Positions 6,867 to 15,437 of a stretch of 22,604 nt of DNA are shown piece after piece (position 1 is the stretch's first letter; each line of letters opens with the position of its first letter). A program made the translations under genes and the position numbers. The notes under the pieces are model-generated. The model searched no databases. It had not been told where the DNA came from and saw nothing but the letters and a program-made list of their open reading frames with translations. This DNA is from an uncultured Chromatiaceae bacterium. Its GTDB lineage: Bacteria > Pseudomonadota > Gammaproteobacteria > Enterobacterales > Alteromonadaceae. The stretch lies in NCBI GenBank assembly GCA_937978655.1, contig CALJUX010000053.1, positions 1 through 22,604 of the forward strand. The letters are read 5' to 3'.

Positions 6867-7490
6867 TTAAATCATTGATTTCAGTGCAGCTTTAATTAAC
6901 TGCTCACTGCTGAGATCAGCTTTAAATACTTTTTTCACTGCCGCCGCCGCCTGCGCCTGGCTGTATCCGAGGCTCAGTAATGCGCCGACCGCATCTTGTT
7001 CCGGGCTGTCCTGCAACGCAAACTGTTGCACTTCGTCGTCGCCAAGCACCAGGTGATCGGTCACCGGCGTGTCGATGTTCAAGCCCCAGTCTTTGAGCCG
7101 GTCGCGCATTTCGACCAGTAAACGTTCAGCGGTTTTTTTACCGACGCCCGGTAACTTCACCAGCGTGCTGATATCGTTCGACTGAACACAACGGACAAAC
7201 TGACTTGCGGTCAGGCCGGACAAAATGGTCAGCGCCATTTTCGGGCCTATGCCGTTGGCTTTAATCAGCTGGCGGAACAGGCTGCGCTCAGCGACCGAGC
7301 TAAAGCCATATAACAGCTGCGCATCTTCGCGCACGACAAAATGGGTATAAATAATCGCTTCCTGCCCGGTGGCCGGCAAACTATAAAAACTGGTCAGCGG
7401 CAATTGCACTTCATAACCAACGCCGCCCACTTCCAGCAAAATTTCCGGAGCCTGCTTTTCCAGCACCACACCGCGTAAGCGCCCAATCAT
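6867..7490 (-). CDS. ruvA: RuvA, Holliday junction recognition subunit
   Basis: RuvA tetramers bind the four-way junction and load RuvB. The 207-residue product has an N-terminal OB-fold (MIGRLRGVV to about residue 62), two helix-hairpin-helix motifs (KANGIGPKMAL and LVKLPGVGKKTAERL), and a C-terminal RuvB-contacting domain (about 157-207) joined by an acidic, flexible linker. A purine-rich site (GGCAGG) lies about 6 nt before the ATG. It lies 46 bp downstream of ruvC, and that gap holds no LexA-type box, although E. coli ruvAB is SOS-induced. Confidence 0.97.
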   Translation of the reverse strand: MIGRLRGVVLEKQAPEILLEVGGVGYEVQLPLTSFYSLPATGQEAIIYTHFVVREDAQLLYGFSSVAERSLFRQLIKANGIGPKMALTILSGLTASQFVRCVQSNDISTLVKLPGVGKKTAERLLVEMRDRLKDWGLNIDTPVTDHLVLGDDEVQQFALQDSPEQDAVGALLSLGYSQAQAAAAVKKVFKADLSSEQLIKAALKSMI

Positions 7491-7536
7491 GTTTACCTGC
7501 CTGAAGAATTAGAAATGAGGAAATCGGTGTTGATCA

Positions 7537-8061
7537 TTAGCGGCGCAAACGCCCACGTACTGTTTTGCTGGCCTGACCGGCCAGATGCAATAAACTTTGC
7601 TGAGTATGCCCATGGCACAGCGCAACAGCAAGGGCATCGGCGGCATCGGCCTGCGGGTTTGCCGGTAATTTCAGCAACGATTTCACCATATGCTGGACCT
7701 GCTCTTTTGCCGCAGCACCAGTGCCCACCACCGATTGTTTTACTTGTCGCGCGGAGTATTCGTAAACATCTAACCCTGCGAATTTCGCCGCGACTATTGC
7801 AGCGCCGCGCGCCTGTCCCAGCTTTAACGCCGAATCCGGATTGCGCGCCATAAACACCTGCTCAATGGCAAACACCGTAGGCTGGGTTTGCAAAATGATC
7901 TGGCTGACGCCGTCAAAGATTTGTTTCAGCCGGTCTGGCATGTCCGTCAGTGTCATCCGGATACAACCGCTGGCGATGTATTCAAATTTGCTGCCATGCT
8001 GTCGGATCACGCCATAACCGGTCAGCCGGCTGCCCGGATCTATGCCCAGAATGATGTTCAC
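7537..8061 (-). CDS. ruvC: RuvC, Holliday junction resolvase
   Basis: RuvC is an RNase H-fold endonuclease that cuts the junction symmetrically. The 174-residue product has all four catalytic acids: Asp8 (GIDPGS), Glu67 (AIEQVF), Asp139 and Asp142 (QADAADALAVALCH). The start is GTG at 8059-8061, overlapping the yebC stop as GTGA, which implies translational coupling; the N-terminus aligns with E. coli RuvC at this codon. Length is as expected (173 in E. coli). Confidence 0.97.
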   Translation of the reverse strand: MNIILGIDPGSRLTGYGVIRQHGSKFEYIASGCIRMTLTDMPDRLKQIFDGVSQIILQTQPTVFAIEQVFMARNPDSALKLGQARGAAIVAAKFAGLDVYEYSARQVKQSVVGTGAAAKEQVQHMVKSLLKLPANPQADAADALAVALCHGHTQQSLLHLAGQASKTVRGRLRR

Positions 8062-8804
8062 TGGTCCACCAGCGCCAGTACGTCATCCGCGATGTCGGCA
8101 TTGTGGTAAACGTTTTGTACGTCATCAAAATCTTCCAGCATGTCGATGAGCTTAAAAAACTTCGCCACAATATCGGCGCCAATCTCCGCTTTGGTCGACG
8201 GGATCAGACTGACTTCTGCGTGTTCAGCCACTAAACCCGCCCGCTCCAGCGCTTCTTTCACATCGACAAAAATATCCGGCGCCGTCAAAACTTCGGCAGA
8301 GCCATCGTCGTGCATCAGCACATCGTCGGCGCCTGCCTCAAGCGCCAGTTCCATTAACTGGTCTTCATTCACGCCCGGTGCAAAACTCAGCATGCCCTGA
8401 CGGCTGAATAAATAAGACACAGAGCCGTTGGTGCCAAGATTGCCGCCATATTTAGTAAAGGCGCTGCGTACATCCTGTACCGTCCGCTTATGGTTATCGG
8501 TCAGGGTTTCGACGATGATCGCCACGCCATTCGGGCCGTAGCCTTCATACACCAGCTCTTCAAAATTCTCGCCGTCACTGTCACCGGCACCGCGCTTCAC
8601 TGCCCGGTCTATCACATCACGGGATAAGTTGTTGACTAAGGCCTTTGCAATGGCGGTGCGTAACCGCGGATTGCCATCCGGATCCGGGCCTTGTTTAGCC
8701 GCCACCGTCAGTTCACGGATTAACTTGGTAAAGATTTTTACTTTTTTGGCATCCTGACGCGCCTTGCGGTGCTTCATATTGGCCCATTTACTATGTCCGG
8801 CCAT
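8058..8804 (-). CDS. yebC: YebC/PmpR family protein
   Basis: The YebC/TACO1 family has long been annotated as a transcriptional regulator; recent work ties members to translation of difficult (for example proline-rich) sequences. The 248-residue product begins MAGHSKWANMKHRK, the family's hallmark. It carries the conserved blocks FTKLIREL and DPDGNPRLRTAI and the mid-region GYGPNGVAIIVETLTDN. The frame is open to 8837, but the ATG at 8802-8804 fits the family start and has GGAG upstream. It heads yebC-ruvC-ruvA-ruvB. In E. coli nudB sits between yebC and aspS; it is absent here. Confidence 0.96.
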   Translation of the reverse strand: MAGHSKWANMKHRKARQDAKKVKIFTKLIRELTVAAKQGPDPDGNPRLRTAIAKALVNNLSRDVIDRAVKRGAGDSDGENFEELVYEGYGPNGVAIIVETLTDNHKRTVQDVRSAFTKYGGNLGTNGSVSYLFSRQGMLSFAPGVNEDQLMELALEAGADDVLMHDDGSAEVLTAPDIFVDVKEALERAGLVAEHAEVSLIPSTKAEIGADIVAKFFKLIDMLEDFDDVQNVYHNADIADDVLALVDQ

Positions 8805-8867
8805 CATGGTCTCCATCGTTGACCGGTAACAACACACCGGTACTGACTCAAATTTGCCGCGCAGATG

Positions 8868-8893
8868 AAAACGGCGACCAAAGTCGCCGTTTT
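8868..8893 (-). terminator. rho-independent terminator of aspS
   Basis: On the minus strand AAAACGGCGAC and GTCGCCGTTTT form a perfect 11-bp stem with a 4-nt loop (TTTG), ending in TTTT. It lies 46 bp after the aspS stop and before yebC. The hairpin is symmetric with A and T on both sides, so it could act in either direction. I see no convincing promoter between it and yebC, so read-through may feed yebC-ruvCAB. Confidence 0.8.
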
Positions 8894-8939
8894 CCCTGTC
8901 GCTCTACAGCGTGGTGCTGCGAATGCAGCAACCGGCTTG

Positions 8940-10721
8940 TTATTTCTGTTCTTTCACCACAACCTGCACACTCAGCTCAGCCAGCTGTTGTGGGTTGGCA
9001 AAACCTGGGGCGTCGGTCAGCGGGCAAGCAGCTGTAGCAGTTTTCGGGAACGCCATCACATCACGAATCGACGTCGCGCCTGTCATCAGCATCACCAGAC
9101 GATCCAGACCAAACGCCAGACCGGCATGTGGCGGCGCACCGTAACGCAGCGCTTCTAACAGGAAGCCGAATTTCTCAGCCGCTTCTTCATCGCTGATACC
9201 GAGCAGCTGGAACACTTTGGCCTGCACGTCTGCGGTATGAATACGCACAGAGCCACCGCCTAATTCGGTGCCGTTTAATACCATATCGTAGGCATTTGAC
9301 AATAAATTGCCTAAATCTAACTCAGCCATCGGCGTGTGCAGGAACGCATCGGTGTCCAGTGGCGAGGTAAACGGGTGATGCACAGCAGAAAAGCTGCCGT
9401 CATCGTTTTCTTCAAACATCGGGAAGTCGATCACCCAAAGCGGACGCCAGCCCGGCACCGTCAGGCCCAGTTCTTCGCCGAGTTTCAACCGCAGCGCGCC
9501 CATGGCTTCGCAGACCACTTTGTAACGATCTGCGCCAAAGAAAATCAGGTCACCGTTTTCAGCACCGGTACGGCGCAGGATTTCTGCGATGATTTCCGGC
9601 GTCAGGAACTTCGCCACCGGCGACTGAATACCGTCGGCACCAGCGTTCAGGTCATTGACCTTCAGCCAGGCCAGACCTTTGGCACCATAGATGCCAACAA
9701 AAGCGGTATAACCGTCGATGTCTTTGCGCGACACTTTCTCTGCTGCGCCTGGCACTTTTAACGCCACCACCCGGCCTTTCGGGTCGTTGGCTGGCGCAGA
9801 GAACACTTTAAATTCAACGTCTTTGACTAAATCCGCAATGTCGACAAACGACATCGGGTTACGCAGGTCCGGCTTGTCTGATCCATACAAGCGCATCGCT
9901 TCGTTGTAGGTCATTTGCGGGAATTCGCCGAGGTCCACCTGCAGCATCTCAGTAAACAGCTGGCGCGCCATTTTTTCGGTGACGGCACGCACTTCAACCG
10001 CCGTCATAAAGCTGGTTTCGATATCGATTTGGGTGAATTCTGGCTGACGGTCGGCACGTAAATCTTCGTCGCGGAAACATTTCACGATCTGATAATAACG
10101 GTCCATCCCAGCCATCATCAGCAGTTGTTTAAACAGCTGTGGTGATTGCGGCAGCGCGAAGAACTGACCTTTGTGCGTGCGGCTTGGCACCAGATAATCA
10201 CGGGCACCTTCCGGTGTTGCTTTGGTCAGGATTGGCGTTTCAATATCCATGAAACCGTGGCTGTCCATGAAGTTACGCACAAAGCTGGTGACTTTGGCGC
10301 GGAATTTCAGCCGGTCGCTCATCAGCGGACGACGCAAGTCCAGATAACGATATTTCAGACGCTGCTCTTCTGAGTTGTTCTGATTAAAATCCAGTGGCAG
10401 CGCTGGCGATTTATTCAGGATAGTCAGGCTGGATGCGTAAACTTCAACAGCGCCAGTCGCCATCTCGGCATTCACTTGTGAATCAGGACGCGCCCGCACT
10501 GAGCCTTCAATTTTGACGCAAAACTCGGCGCGTAATTCAGCGGCCTGAGCAAACAGGTCGGTCAAATCAGGGTCAAAGAACACCTGCACTAAGCCTTCAC
10601 GGTCGCGTAAATCAACAAAAATCAACCCGCCTAAATCGCGGCGACGATTGACCCAACCACACAATGAAACCTGTTGACCTACGTGTTGTGCACTCAAGGC
10701 ACCGCAATAATGGCTACGCAT
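8940..10721 (-). CDS. aspS: aspartyl-tRNA synthetase
   Basis: AspRS is a class IIb synthetase that charges tRNA-Asp. The 593-residue product has an N-terminal OB-fold anticodon-binding domain (about 1-108, with GWVNRRRDLGG and DLRDREGLVQ). The catalytic core includes YRYLDLRRP (motif 1 region), motif 2 FRDEDLRADRQPEFTQID (216-233), the bacterial GAD insertion (about 285-420) and motif 3 GLDRLVML (538-545). It is full length for bacterial AspRS (590 in E. coli). AAAGGA lies 7-8 nt before the ATG. Terminators on both sides and a strong promoter suggest a monocistronic gene. Confidence 0.98.
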   Translation of the reverse strand: MRSHYCGALSAQHVGQQVSLCGWVNRRRDLGGLIFVDLRDREGLVQVFFDPDLTDLFAQAAELRAEFCVKIEGSVRARPDSQVNAEMATGAVEVYASSLTILNKSPALPLDFNQNNSEEQRLKYRYLDLRRPLMSDRLKFRAKVTSFVRNFMDSHGFMDIETPILTKATPEGARDYLVPSRTHKGQFFALPQSPQLFKQLLMMAGMDRYYQIVKCFRDEDLRADRQPEFTQIDIETSFMTAVEVRAVTEKMARQLFTEMLQVDLGEFPQMTYNEAMRLYGSDKPDLRNPMSFVDIADLVKDVEFKVFSAPANDPKGRVVALKVPGAAEKVSRKDIDGYTAFVGIYGAKGLAWLKVNDLNAGADGIQSPVAKFLTPEIIAEILRRTGAENGDLIFFGADRYKVVCEAMGALRLKLGEELGLTVPGWRPLWVIDFPMFEENDDGSFSAVHHPFTSPLDTDAFLHTPMAELDLGNLLSNAYDMVLNGTELGGGSVRIHTADVQAKVFQLLGISDEEAAEKFGFLLEALRYGAPPHAGLAFGLDRLVMLMTGATSIRDVMAFPKTATAACPLTDAPGFANPQQLAELSVQVVVKEQK

Positions 10722-10775
10722 GAACTTATCCTTTAAACCGGCCGAGCTGAAATGACAGCGGAAAAATGAGCGCCA

Positions 10776-10803
10776 ATTATATAGAAATGACTGCTAATGT
10801 CAC
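10776..10803 (-). promoter_or_regulatory. aspS promoter
   Basis: On the minus strand the -10 box is a perfect TATAAT (10776-10781) and the -35 box GTGACA (10798-10803) matches 5 of 6 bases, with a 16-bp spacer. The start near 10769 gives a leader of about 48 nt. TGGCGC follows the -10 box as a GC-rich discriminator. Confidence 0.75.
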
Positions 10804-10827
10804 GGCCCCAAGCAGCAATCGATGGAG

Positions 10828-10856
10828 AAAGCGGCCACAGATGCTGCCGTGGCCGC
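10828..10856 (-). terminator. rho-independent terminator of the diguanylate cyclase gene
   Basis: On the minus strand GCGGCCAC and GTGGCCGC form a perfect 8-bp stem around a 10-nt loop, followed by TTTCT. It starts 5 bp after the TGA stop of the upstream gene. The T tract is short, so strength is uncertain. Confidence 0.6.
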
Positions 10857-10861
10857 CGCGC

Positions 10862-13693
10862 TCATGGCTTCAGCGGTTCGCGGCTGAACCTGTATTGGCC
10901 TTTGCCACCTTGTTTGGCCAGGTACATCAGGCCATCCGCTGCTTTGAGCAGACTATTGCCGTCAGTGCCATCATCCGGATACAAAGCTATGCCTATACTG
11001 GCGCCGACTTTGGCCTGACAGACCGACAGCGGTAACGGTTCGGCCAGCTGCAGCAGAATTTTCTCCGCGACGATGGCCGCGTCATCCCGGTCCAGCAGCC
11101 CGGTCAGCAGGATCACAAATTCGTCACCGCCAAAACGCGCGACAGTGTCGCTTTTGCGGACACAATATTTCAGCAACGCGGCAACGCGGGTCAGCAACTC
11201 GTCACCAACATGGTGACCACAGTTGTCATTGACAGCTTTAAAACCATCCAAATCAATGAATAACAGCGCCAGCTTCTCCTGATGCCTGGCGTGCTGCAAT
11301 ACGGCCTGCTCCAGCCGCTCCTGCAATAACGCCCGGTTAGCGAGCTGGGTCAGATCATCGTGCGTCGCCATAAAACGCATTTTCTGCTCCATCTCGCGGC
11401 GCAGGCCCACTTCACGACGCAGCGACATATTCCAGAAAAACACCAGAGCAAACAGCAACAGGCCAGCACCAACCACCTGTAACACCAGCGTGTACACCCG
11501 GTCCTGCGCCAAATCCGGATCAAAATCGAGCAGGAACCAACGATTACGGATCTCAGTGCGATCAGCGTCAGACAATGTTCTTAAACCCTGATCGATAATT
11601 TGCAGCAACAGCGGATAATCCTTGCGCACTGCAAACAGTGAGGGGGTGACCGGCATATCAGCCGGCAGATGCATGCGCAGGTTACTGTATTCCGGCTTCC
11701 GCAAGGTGCCGCCGGTTACCATCAGCGTATCAATGGCAAAATTCACCCGGCCTTGCTGTAACAGCTCAAGGCTTTCGTCATAGTGCGACGTAGGTACAAT
11801 GTTGATTTCCGGGAATTGCTGTTGCAGTAAAAGATTGATGTCGTAGTCTTTTTCGATGGCAACTGTGCTGCCGTTTAATTCACGCATCGATGCAATTTGT
11901 GCCGTATGTCCCAGACTCAGCACCGCCCATTGCGCCGGCCAGAAATTCAGACTGAAATTCGCCTGTGCTTTGCGTTCCGTGGTGTCCGCCATATTGGCGA
12001 CCATATCGAGCTTACCTTCGAGAAAATCCTGCACCAGCTCTTGCCAGTCCGTATAAGGCACCGCGGTCAGCTCAATGCCCAGACGCTGGTTGAGTTTGGT
12101 CAGAATGTCCTGAGTGACGCCTTTGACCGCGCCATCCTGGTCAACAAACTCCATCGGTGGCCAGTTGGCCATCACCCCGACACGGATACTGTGGTGACTT
12201 TTCAGCCATTCCTGTGCCGGTGCTGACAGTGGCACCTGCTGGCGAAAACTGCTATAAAAACCGGTTTCCGGCCGTGTCAGCCAACGTTTTTCAATCGCTT
12301 CGAGCTGGTCCTGGGTGATAGCCTGAAAGCCTTGTTTGAGCTGTTCAGCCAGTTTGTTCGCGTCGGCCGCTACCAGGATCTGCAGTTCGGTCTGATAACG
12401 CGGTTGTTCCAATTTTTTGTACGAACGTGCATTGGTCTGCAGCACCCGGTGTTGCATGATCAAATCGGCGATAAAAAAGCCTGCAATTTCATTACGTTCA
12501 AACGCCCGCACCATGTCTTCAAGTTTCAGATAACTACGCAGCTGCAGCGCCGGATAGTCCGCCCGTAATTTTTCCACATAAGACGCCGCCGCAAATACCC
12601 CTACCGGTGCACTGACCTGGGTCAGGTCCGTCAATTGCTGCGCGGCGCTATAGTAAAACGACGACATCAGCCGGTACACCGGCCAGACCAGCCTTACCCC
12701 CTCAGGCGCAACCCCTGCCACCGGATACCCCATATGGGCGTCCACCCGGCCCTGGCGCAAGGTTTTTAAACCTTCGGTTGATGTTTCCGGCACCATCGCG
12801 ATCGGAATGCCGGTCTGATCGGACCACAGTTGCCACAAATCAACCAATAAGCCTTGTGGCAAACCATTTGGCGTTACGTTCATCAGCGGCGGATTGCCTT
12901 CGGCCATCGCCACCAGCACGGTATTTTCATCACTGATCCCGCTAAGCCAGCGCCGCTCCAGTTTTTCGATAAAACCAGCCGGCAAGCGCTGAAATGCGGC
13001 AGCCAGATGCGCGGACAACGCTGGTCGGCTGCGCATCACCGCATAGGTCAGCTCAATTTTTTGTAGCGGCAGTTTGCGAAATAATGGGAACAGCTCCTGC
13101 AGTTCTTTGTAGTGTGCATAACGCGGACTGAGGCGGTCCTGCGCAGTGAATGCTTTGATCTCTCCTTGCAATGCCGCATCATATAAATCATCCAGATAGG
13201 CGTACTCACGTAAAGTCACACCGGGAGCCGCCTGCAATAATAAGGTGTTATTCGCCGACTGCTGCAAAGACCCGACCAGATAAGGTGTCAGCTGCTGTAA
13301 CTGATTCACATTATTCAGATCACGATGCACAAACACATTGCTGTAAACATTGACCAGCGTCGGACCGAGCAGGTATTGCTGCTCCCGTTCCGGATTGCGA
13401 CTCAGGCCGGCCACTACATCTATCTCACCACGGGCGAGCGCTTCTGACAGCCGGATCCGGGGCAATACCCGGATCTCCAGCGTCAGACCGGCGGTCTGCG
13501 CCAGCTGATTCCATAAATCAATCACCAGCCCCACCGGCTTTTGTTGATTATCCGGGTACGCATAAGGATAGATATCATCATTGGTGCCGATGACCAGGCG
13601 GCCGGCACTTAATGCCGGATCGGCCGGTTCGGCAAAACTACGCGCAGTCCACAGGCTGAACAACACACAGATAAGCGTTATGATATGCTTCAA
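10862..13693 (-). CDS. membrane diguanylate cyclase with three periplasmic solute-binding domains
   Basis: The product should make cyclic di-GMP in response to periplasmic ligands. It has 943 residues: a signal peptide (about 1-21), three tandem SBP_bac_3-type (Venus flytrap) domains (about 32-252, 257-473, 502-722), one membrane helix (about 733-755), a short linker and a GGDEF domain (about 777-937). The active site is intact (GGDEF, 855-859). An RxxD inhibitory site (RKSD, 846-849) lies five residues before it, so product inhibition is likely. No EAL domain is present. The start is TTG (13691-13693) with AGAGAGAA upstream; it gives a complete signal peptide and no better start is in frame. 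It sits between aspS and yecE, where E. coli has yecD. The ligand cannot be told; the fold family commonly binds polar amino acids. Confidence 0.9.
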   Translation of the reverse strand: MKHIITLICVLFSLWTARSFAEPADPALSAGRLVIGTNDDIYPYAYPDNQQKPVGLVIDLWNQLAQTAGLTLEIRVLPRIRLSEALARGEIDVVAGLSRNPEREQQYLLGPTLVNVYSNVFVHRDLNNVNQLQQLTPYLVGSLQQSANNTLLLQAAPGVTLREYAYLDDLYDAALQGEIKAFTAQDRLSPRYAHYKELQELFPLFRKLPLQKIELTYAVMRSRPALSAHLAAAFQRLPAGFIEKLERRWLSGISDENTVLVAMAEGNPPLMNVTPNGLPQGLLVDLWQLWSDQTGIPIAMVPETSTEGLKTLRQGRVDAHMGYPVAGVAPEGVRLVWPVYRLMSSFYYSAAQQLTDLTQVSAPVGVFAAASYVEKLRADYPALQLRSYLKLEDMVRAFERNEIAGFFIADLIMQHRVLQTNARSYKKLEQPRYQTELQILVAADANKLAEQLKQGFQAITQDQLEAIEKRWLTRPETGFYSSFRQQVPLSAPAQEWLKSHHSIRVGVMANWPPMEFVDQDGAVKGVTQDILTKLNQRLGIELTAVPYTDWQELVQDFLEGKLDMVANMADTTERKAQANFSLNFWPAQWAVLSLGHTAQIASMRELNGSTVAIEKDYDINLLLQQQFPEINIVPTSHYDESLELLQQGRVNFAIDTLMVTGGTLRKPEYSNLRMHLPADMPVTPSLFAVRKDYPLLLQIIDQGLRTLSDADRTEIRNRWFLLDFDPDLAQDRVYTLVLQVVGAGLLLFALVFFWNMSLRREVGLRREMEQKMRFMATHDDLTQLANRALLQERLEQAVLQHARHQEKLALLFIDLDGFKAVNDNCGHHVGDELLTRVAALLKYCVRKSDTVARFGGDEFVILLTGLLDRDDAAIVAEKILLQLAEPLPLSVCQAKVGASIGIALYPDDGTDGNSLLKAADGLMYLAKQGGKGQYRFSREPLKP

Positions 13694-13744
13694 ATTGTTC
13701 TCTCTGAATCATCAGGCGCTGTGTCACAGGCCGGACTTGTTGTT

Positions 13745-14605
13745 ATGTATTATCTTGGCTGCCCGCTATGGGCGAATGAACAATGGCGCGGCAGTCTGTT
13801 TGATGCACAATGCCCTGCCTCTGACTTTTTAGCCCAATACAGCCGATATTTCAATGCAGTAGAGGGCAATACCACCTTCTACGCCAACCCGGCGCCCGCC
13901 ACCGTTTTGCGCTGGCAATCACAGGTCAATCCACAATTCCGTTTCAGCCTGAAAGTACCAAAGCTCATCAGTCATCAGCTGCAGGAGCAGGAACGGTTCA
14001 GTGCGCTGACACAATGGCTGGAGCTGCTGCAGCCACTGCGCAGTCAGATTGGCTTGTTACATCTGCAATTTGCCGCCAGTCAGTGTGTGACGACGGATAC
14101 AGATTTTCCGGCATTACTGCGGCAATTACGCCAGTTCGCCAGCTGTGCGGTCGAAGTGCGTCATGCGGCCCTCTTCAGCAAAGGCCCGGCCGAGCAGCAT
14201 TTACATCACCTGTTGCGGGACGCCGGCTGCGAACGGGTGGTGCTGGACAGCCGTTGCCTGTTTGCCCAACCCTCTGCCACTGCAGCACTGGCAGAGGCGC
14301 AGCGCAAGAAACCGCGGCTGCCGGTGCATGTGACGGCGCTCGGGCCTGCCCCGATGTTCCGTTTTATCGGCGTTTCAGATCTCGCAGCGAACCGGGCTTT
14401 TTACCAGCCCTGGCTGCACAAAATGGCACAGTGGCTTGCCGAAGGCCGCACGCCTTATGCATTTTTCCATACCGAAGACAATATCAGCGCGCCGCTGTTG
14501 GCGCGCCAGTTTGCGGCAGAACTGGCCGGGCTGACCGGTATTTCCCATCCGGTCCTGCAGCCCTGGCCGGCAGATTTAGCGCCGAGCCAAAACACACTGT
14601 TCTGA
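13745..14605 (+). CDS. yecE: YecE, DUF72 family protein
   Basis: DUF72 proteins adopt a TIM-barrel fold; their biochemical function is not established. The 286-residue product aligns along its length with E. coli YecE (about 272): YLGCPLWANEQW at the start, then YFNAVEGNTTFYA, RFSLKVPKLISHQ, AVEVRHAALFSKG, VLDSRCLF, AQRKKPRLPVH, RFIG, and a QNTLF end. The frame is open to 13685, but the ATG at 13745 fits the YecE start and avoids overlap with the divergent cyclase gene, whose start is 51 bp away. E. coli also has yecE between aspS and cmoAB. No terminator is visible before cmoA. Confidence 0.93.
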   Translation: MYYLGCPLWANEQWRGSLFDAQCPASDFLAQYSRYFNAVEGNTTFYANPAPATVLRWQSQVNPQFRFSLKVPKLISHQLQEQERFSALTQWLELLQPLRSQIGLLHLQFAASQCVTTDTDFPALLRQLRQFASCAVEVRHAALFSKGPAEQHLHHLLRDAGCERVVLDSRCLFAQPSATAALAEAQRKKPRLPVHVTALGPAPMFRFIGVSDLAANRAFYQPWLHKMAQWLAEGRTPYAFFHTEDNISAPLLARQFAAELAGLTGISHPVLQPWPADLAPSQNTLF

Positions 14606-14610
14606 AGTTC

Positions 14611-14639
14611 TGCCCAAGCGCCACACTTTTTGCTACTAT
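14611..14639 (+). promoter_or_regulatory. probable cmoA promoter
   Basis: An extended -10 element TGCTACTAT ends at 14639 (-10 box TACTAT, 14634-14639), with a weak -35 TGCCCA (14611-14616) 17 bp upstream. GCGCGC follows directly. The start near 14646 gives a leader of about 39 nt to the ATG at 14685. Confidence 0.55.
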
Positions 14640-14684
14640 GCGCGCTGTTTCAGCCTGTCGTAATCCCGCTTTGTGATGCAACCC

Positions 14685-15437
14685 ATGACACAAAAAGACG
14701 CAATTTATGCTGAGCCGCTGGCTCAGGTTCAGGACTTCTGTTTCGACGCTGATGTCGTTGAAGTTTTTCCGGATATGATCCAGCGATCGGTCCCAGGTTA
14801 TCAGACCATTATCCAGACGATCGGCAAGCTGACGCAGCGTTACCAGCAAAAAAACAGCAATTATTACGATTTAGGTTGCTCGCTGGGTGCAGCCAGCCTG
14901 GCGATGCGCCGCCAGCTCAGTGACTGTCAGAGTAAAATTATTGCCGTCGACAATAGCCCGGCGATGGTCGAACGCTGCCGTCTGCATTTACAGGCGTTTC
15001 GCAGCGAAGTTCCGCTGGACGTGCAACTGGGCGATATCCGCGAACTGGATATCGACAATGCCGCGATGGTGGTCAGTAATTTCACTCTGCAGTTTTTACC
15101 CAAAGCCGACCGCGACGCCTTAGTTGCCCGGATTTATCGTGGCCTCAAACCCGGCGGTATTTTTATCCTGTCAGAAAAAGTAGTGTTTGATGACCGGCAA
15201 ACTCATGAACTGCTGATTGACCTGCATCATGATTTTAAACGGGCCAATGGTTATTCCGAACTGGAGATCAGCCAAAAACGCACAGCACTAGAGAACGTGA
15301 TGAAGCCCGATACGCTGGCCGAGCACCAGCAACGTTTTGCCTCGGCCGGATTTGACAGCTTCAGCGTCTGGTTTCAGTGTTTTAATTTCTGTTCGATGGT
15401 CGCGATTAAACAAGGAGCCGCCGATGCAGTGGTTTAA
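14685..15437 (+). CDS. cmoA: CmoA, carboxy-SAM synthase
   Basis: CmoA converts S-adenosylmethionine and prephenate to carboxy-SAM, the donor used by CmoB to build 5-oxyacetyl-uridine (cmo5U) at tRNA wobble position 34. The 250-residue product has VFPDMIQRSVPGYQ, the SAM-binding loop DLGCSLGAA (62-70), AVDNSPAMVERCR, NFTLQFL, and the family block HHDFKRANGYSELEISQKR. Starts at 14673 (GTG) and 14676 (ATG) are also in frame; the ATG at 14685 is preferred because the N-terminus then aligns residue for residue with E. coli CmoA. The ribosome site is weak. The 3' end overlaps cmoB by 14 bp. Confidence 0.97.
   Translation: MTQKDAIYAEPLAQVQDFCFDADVVEVFPDMIQRSVPGYQTIIQTIGKLTQRYQQKNSNYYDLGCSLGAASLAMRRQLSDCQSKIIAVDNSPAMVERCRLHLQAFRSEVPLDVQLGDIRELDIDNAAMVVSNFTLQFLPKADRDALVARIYRGLKPGGIFILSEKVVFDDRQTHELLIDLHHDFKRANGYSELEISQKRTALENVMKPDTLAEHQQRFASAGFDSFSVWFQCFNFCSMVAIKQGAADAVV

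Noticed and set aside
8896..8909. CTGT-N6-ACAG upstream of yebC-ruvCAB, resembling a LexA box
   Set aside because: The LexA consensus needs CTGT-N8-ACAG. The spacer is 2 bp short, and the site lies upstream of the aspS terminator hairpin.
13685..13744. Upstream start for YecE overlapping the cyclase gene
   Set aside because: The extra 20 residues do not resemble YecE, and they would overlap the divergent TTG start of the cyclase gene. ATG 13745 aligns with E. coli YecE.
15337..15423. Longer CmoB start inside cmoA
   Set aside because: The extra 29 residues are shadow translation of cmoA. ATG 15424 has AAGGAG at the right distance and matches CmoB.
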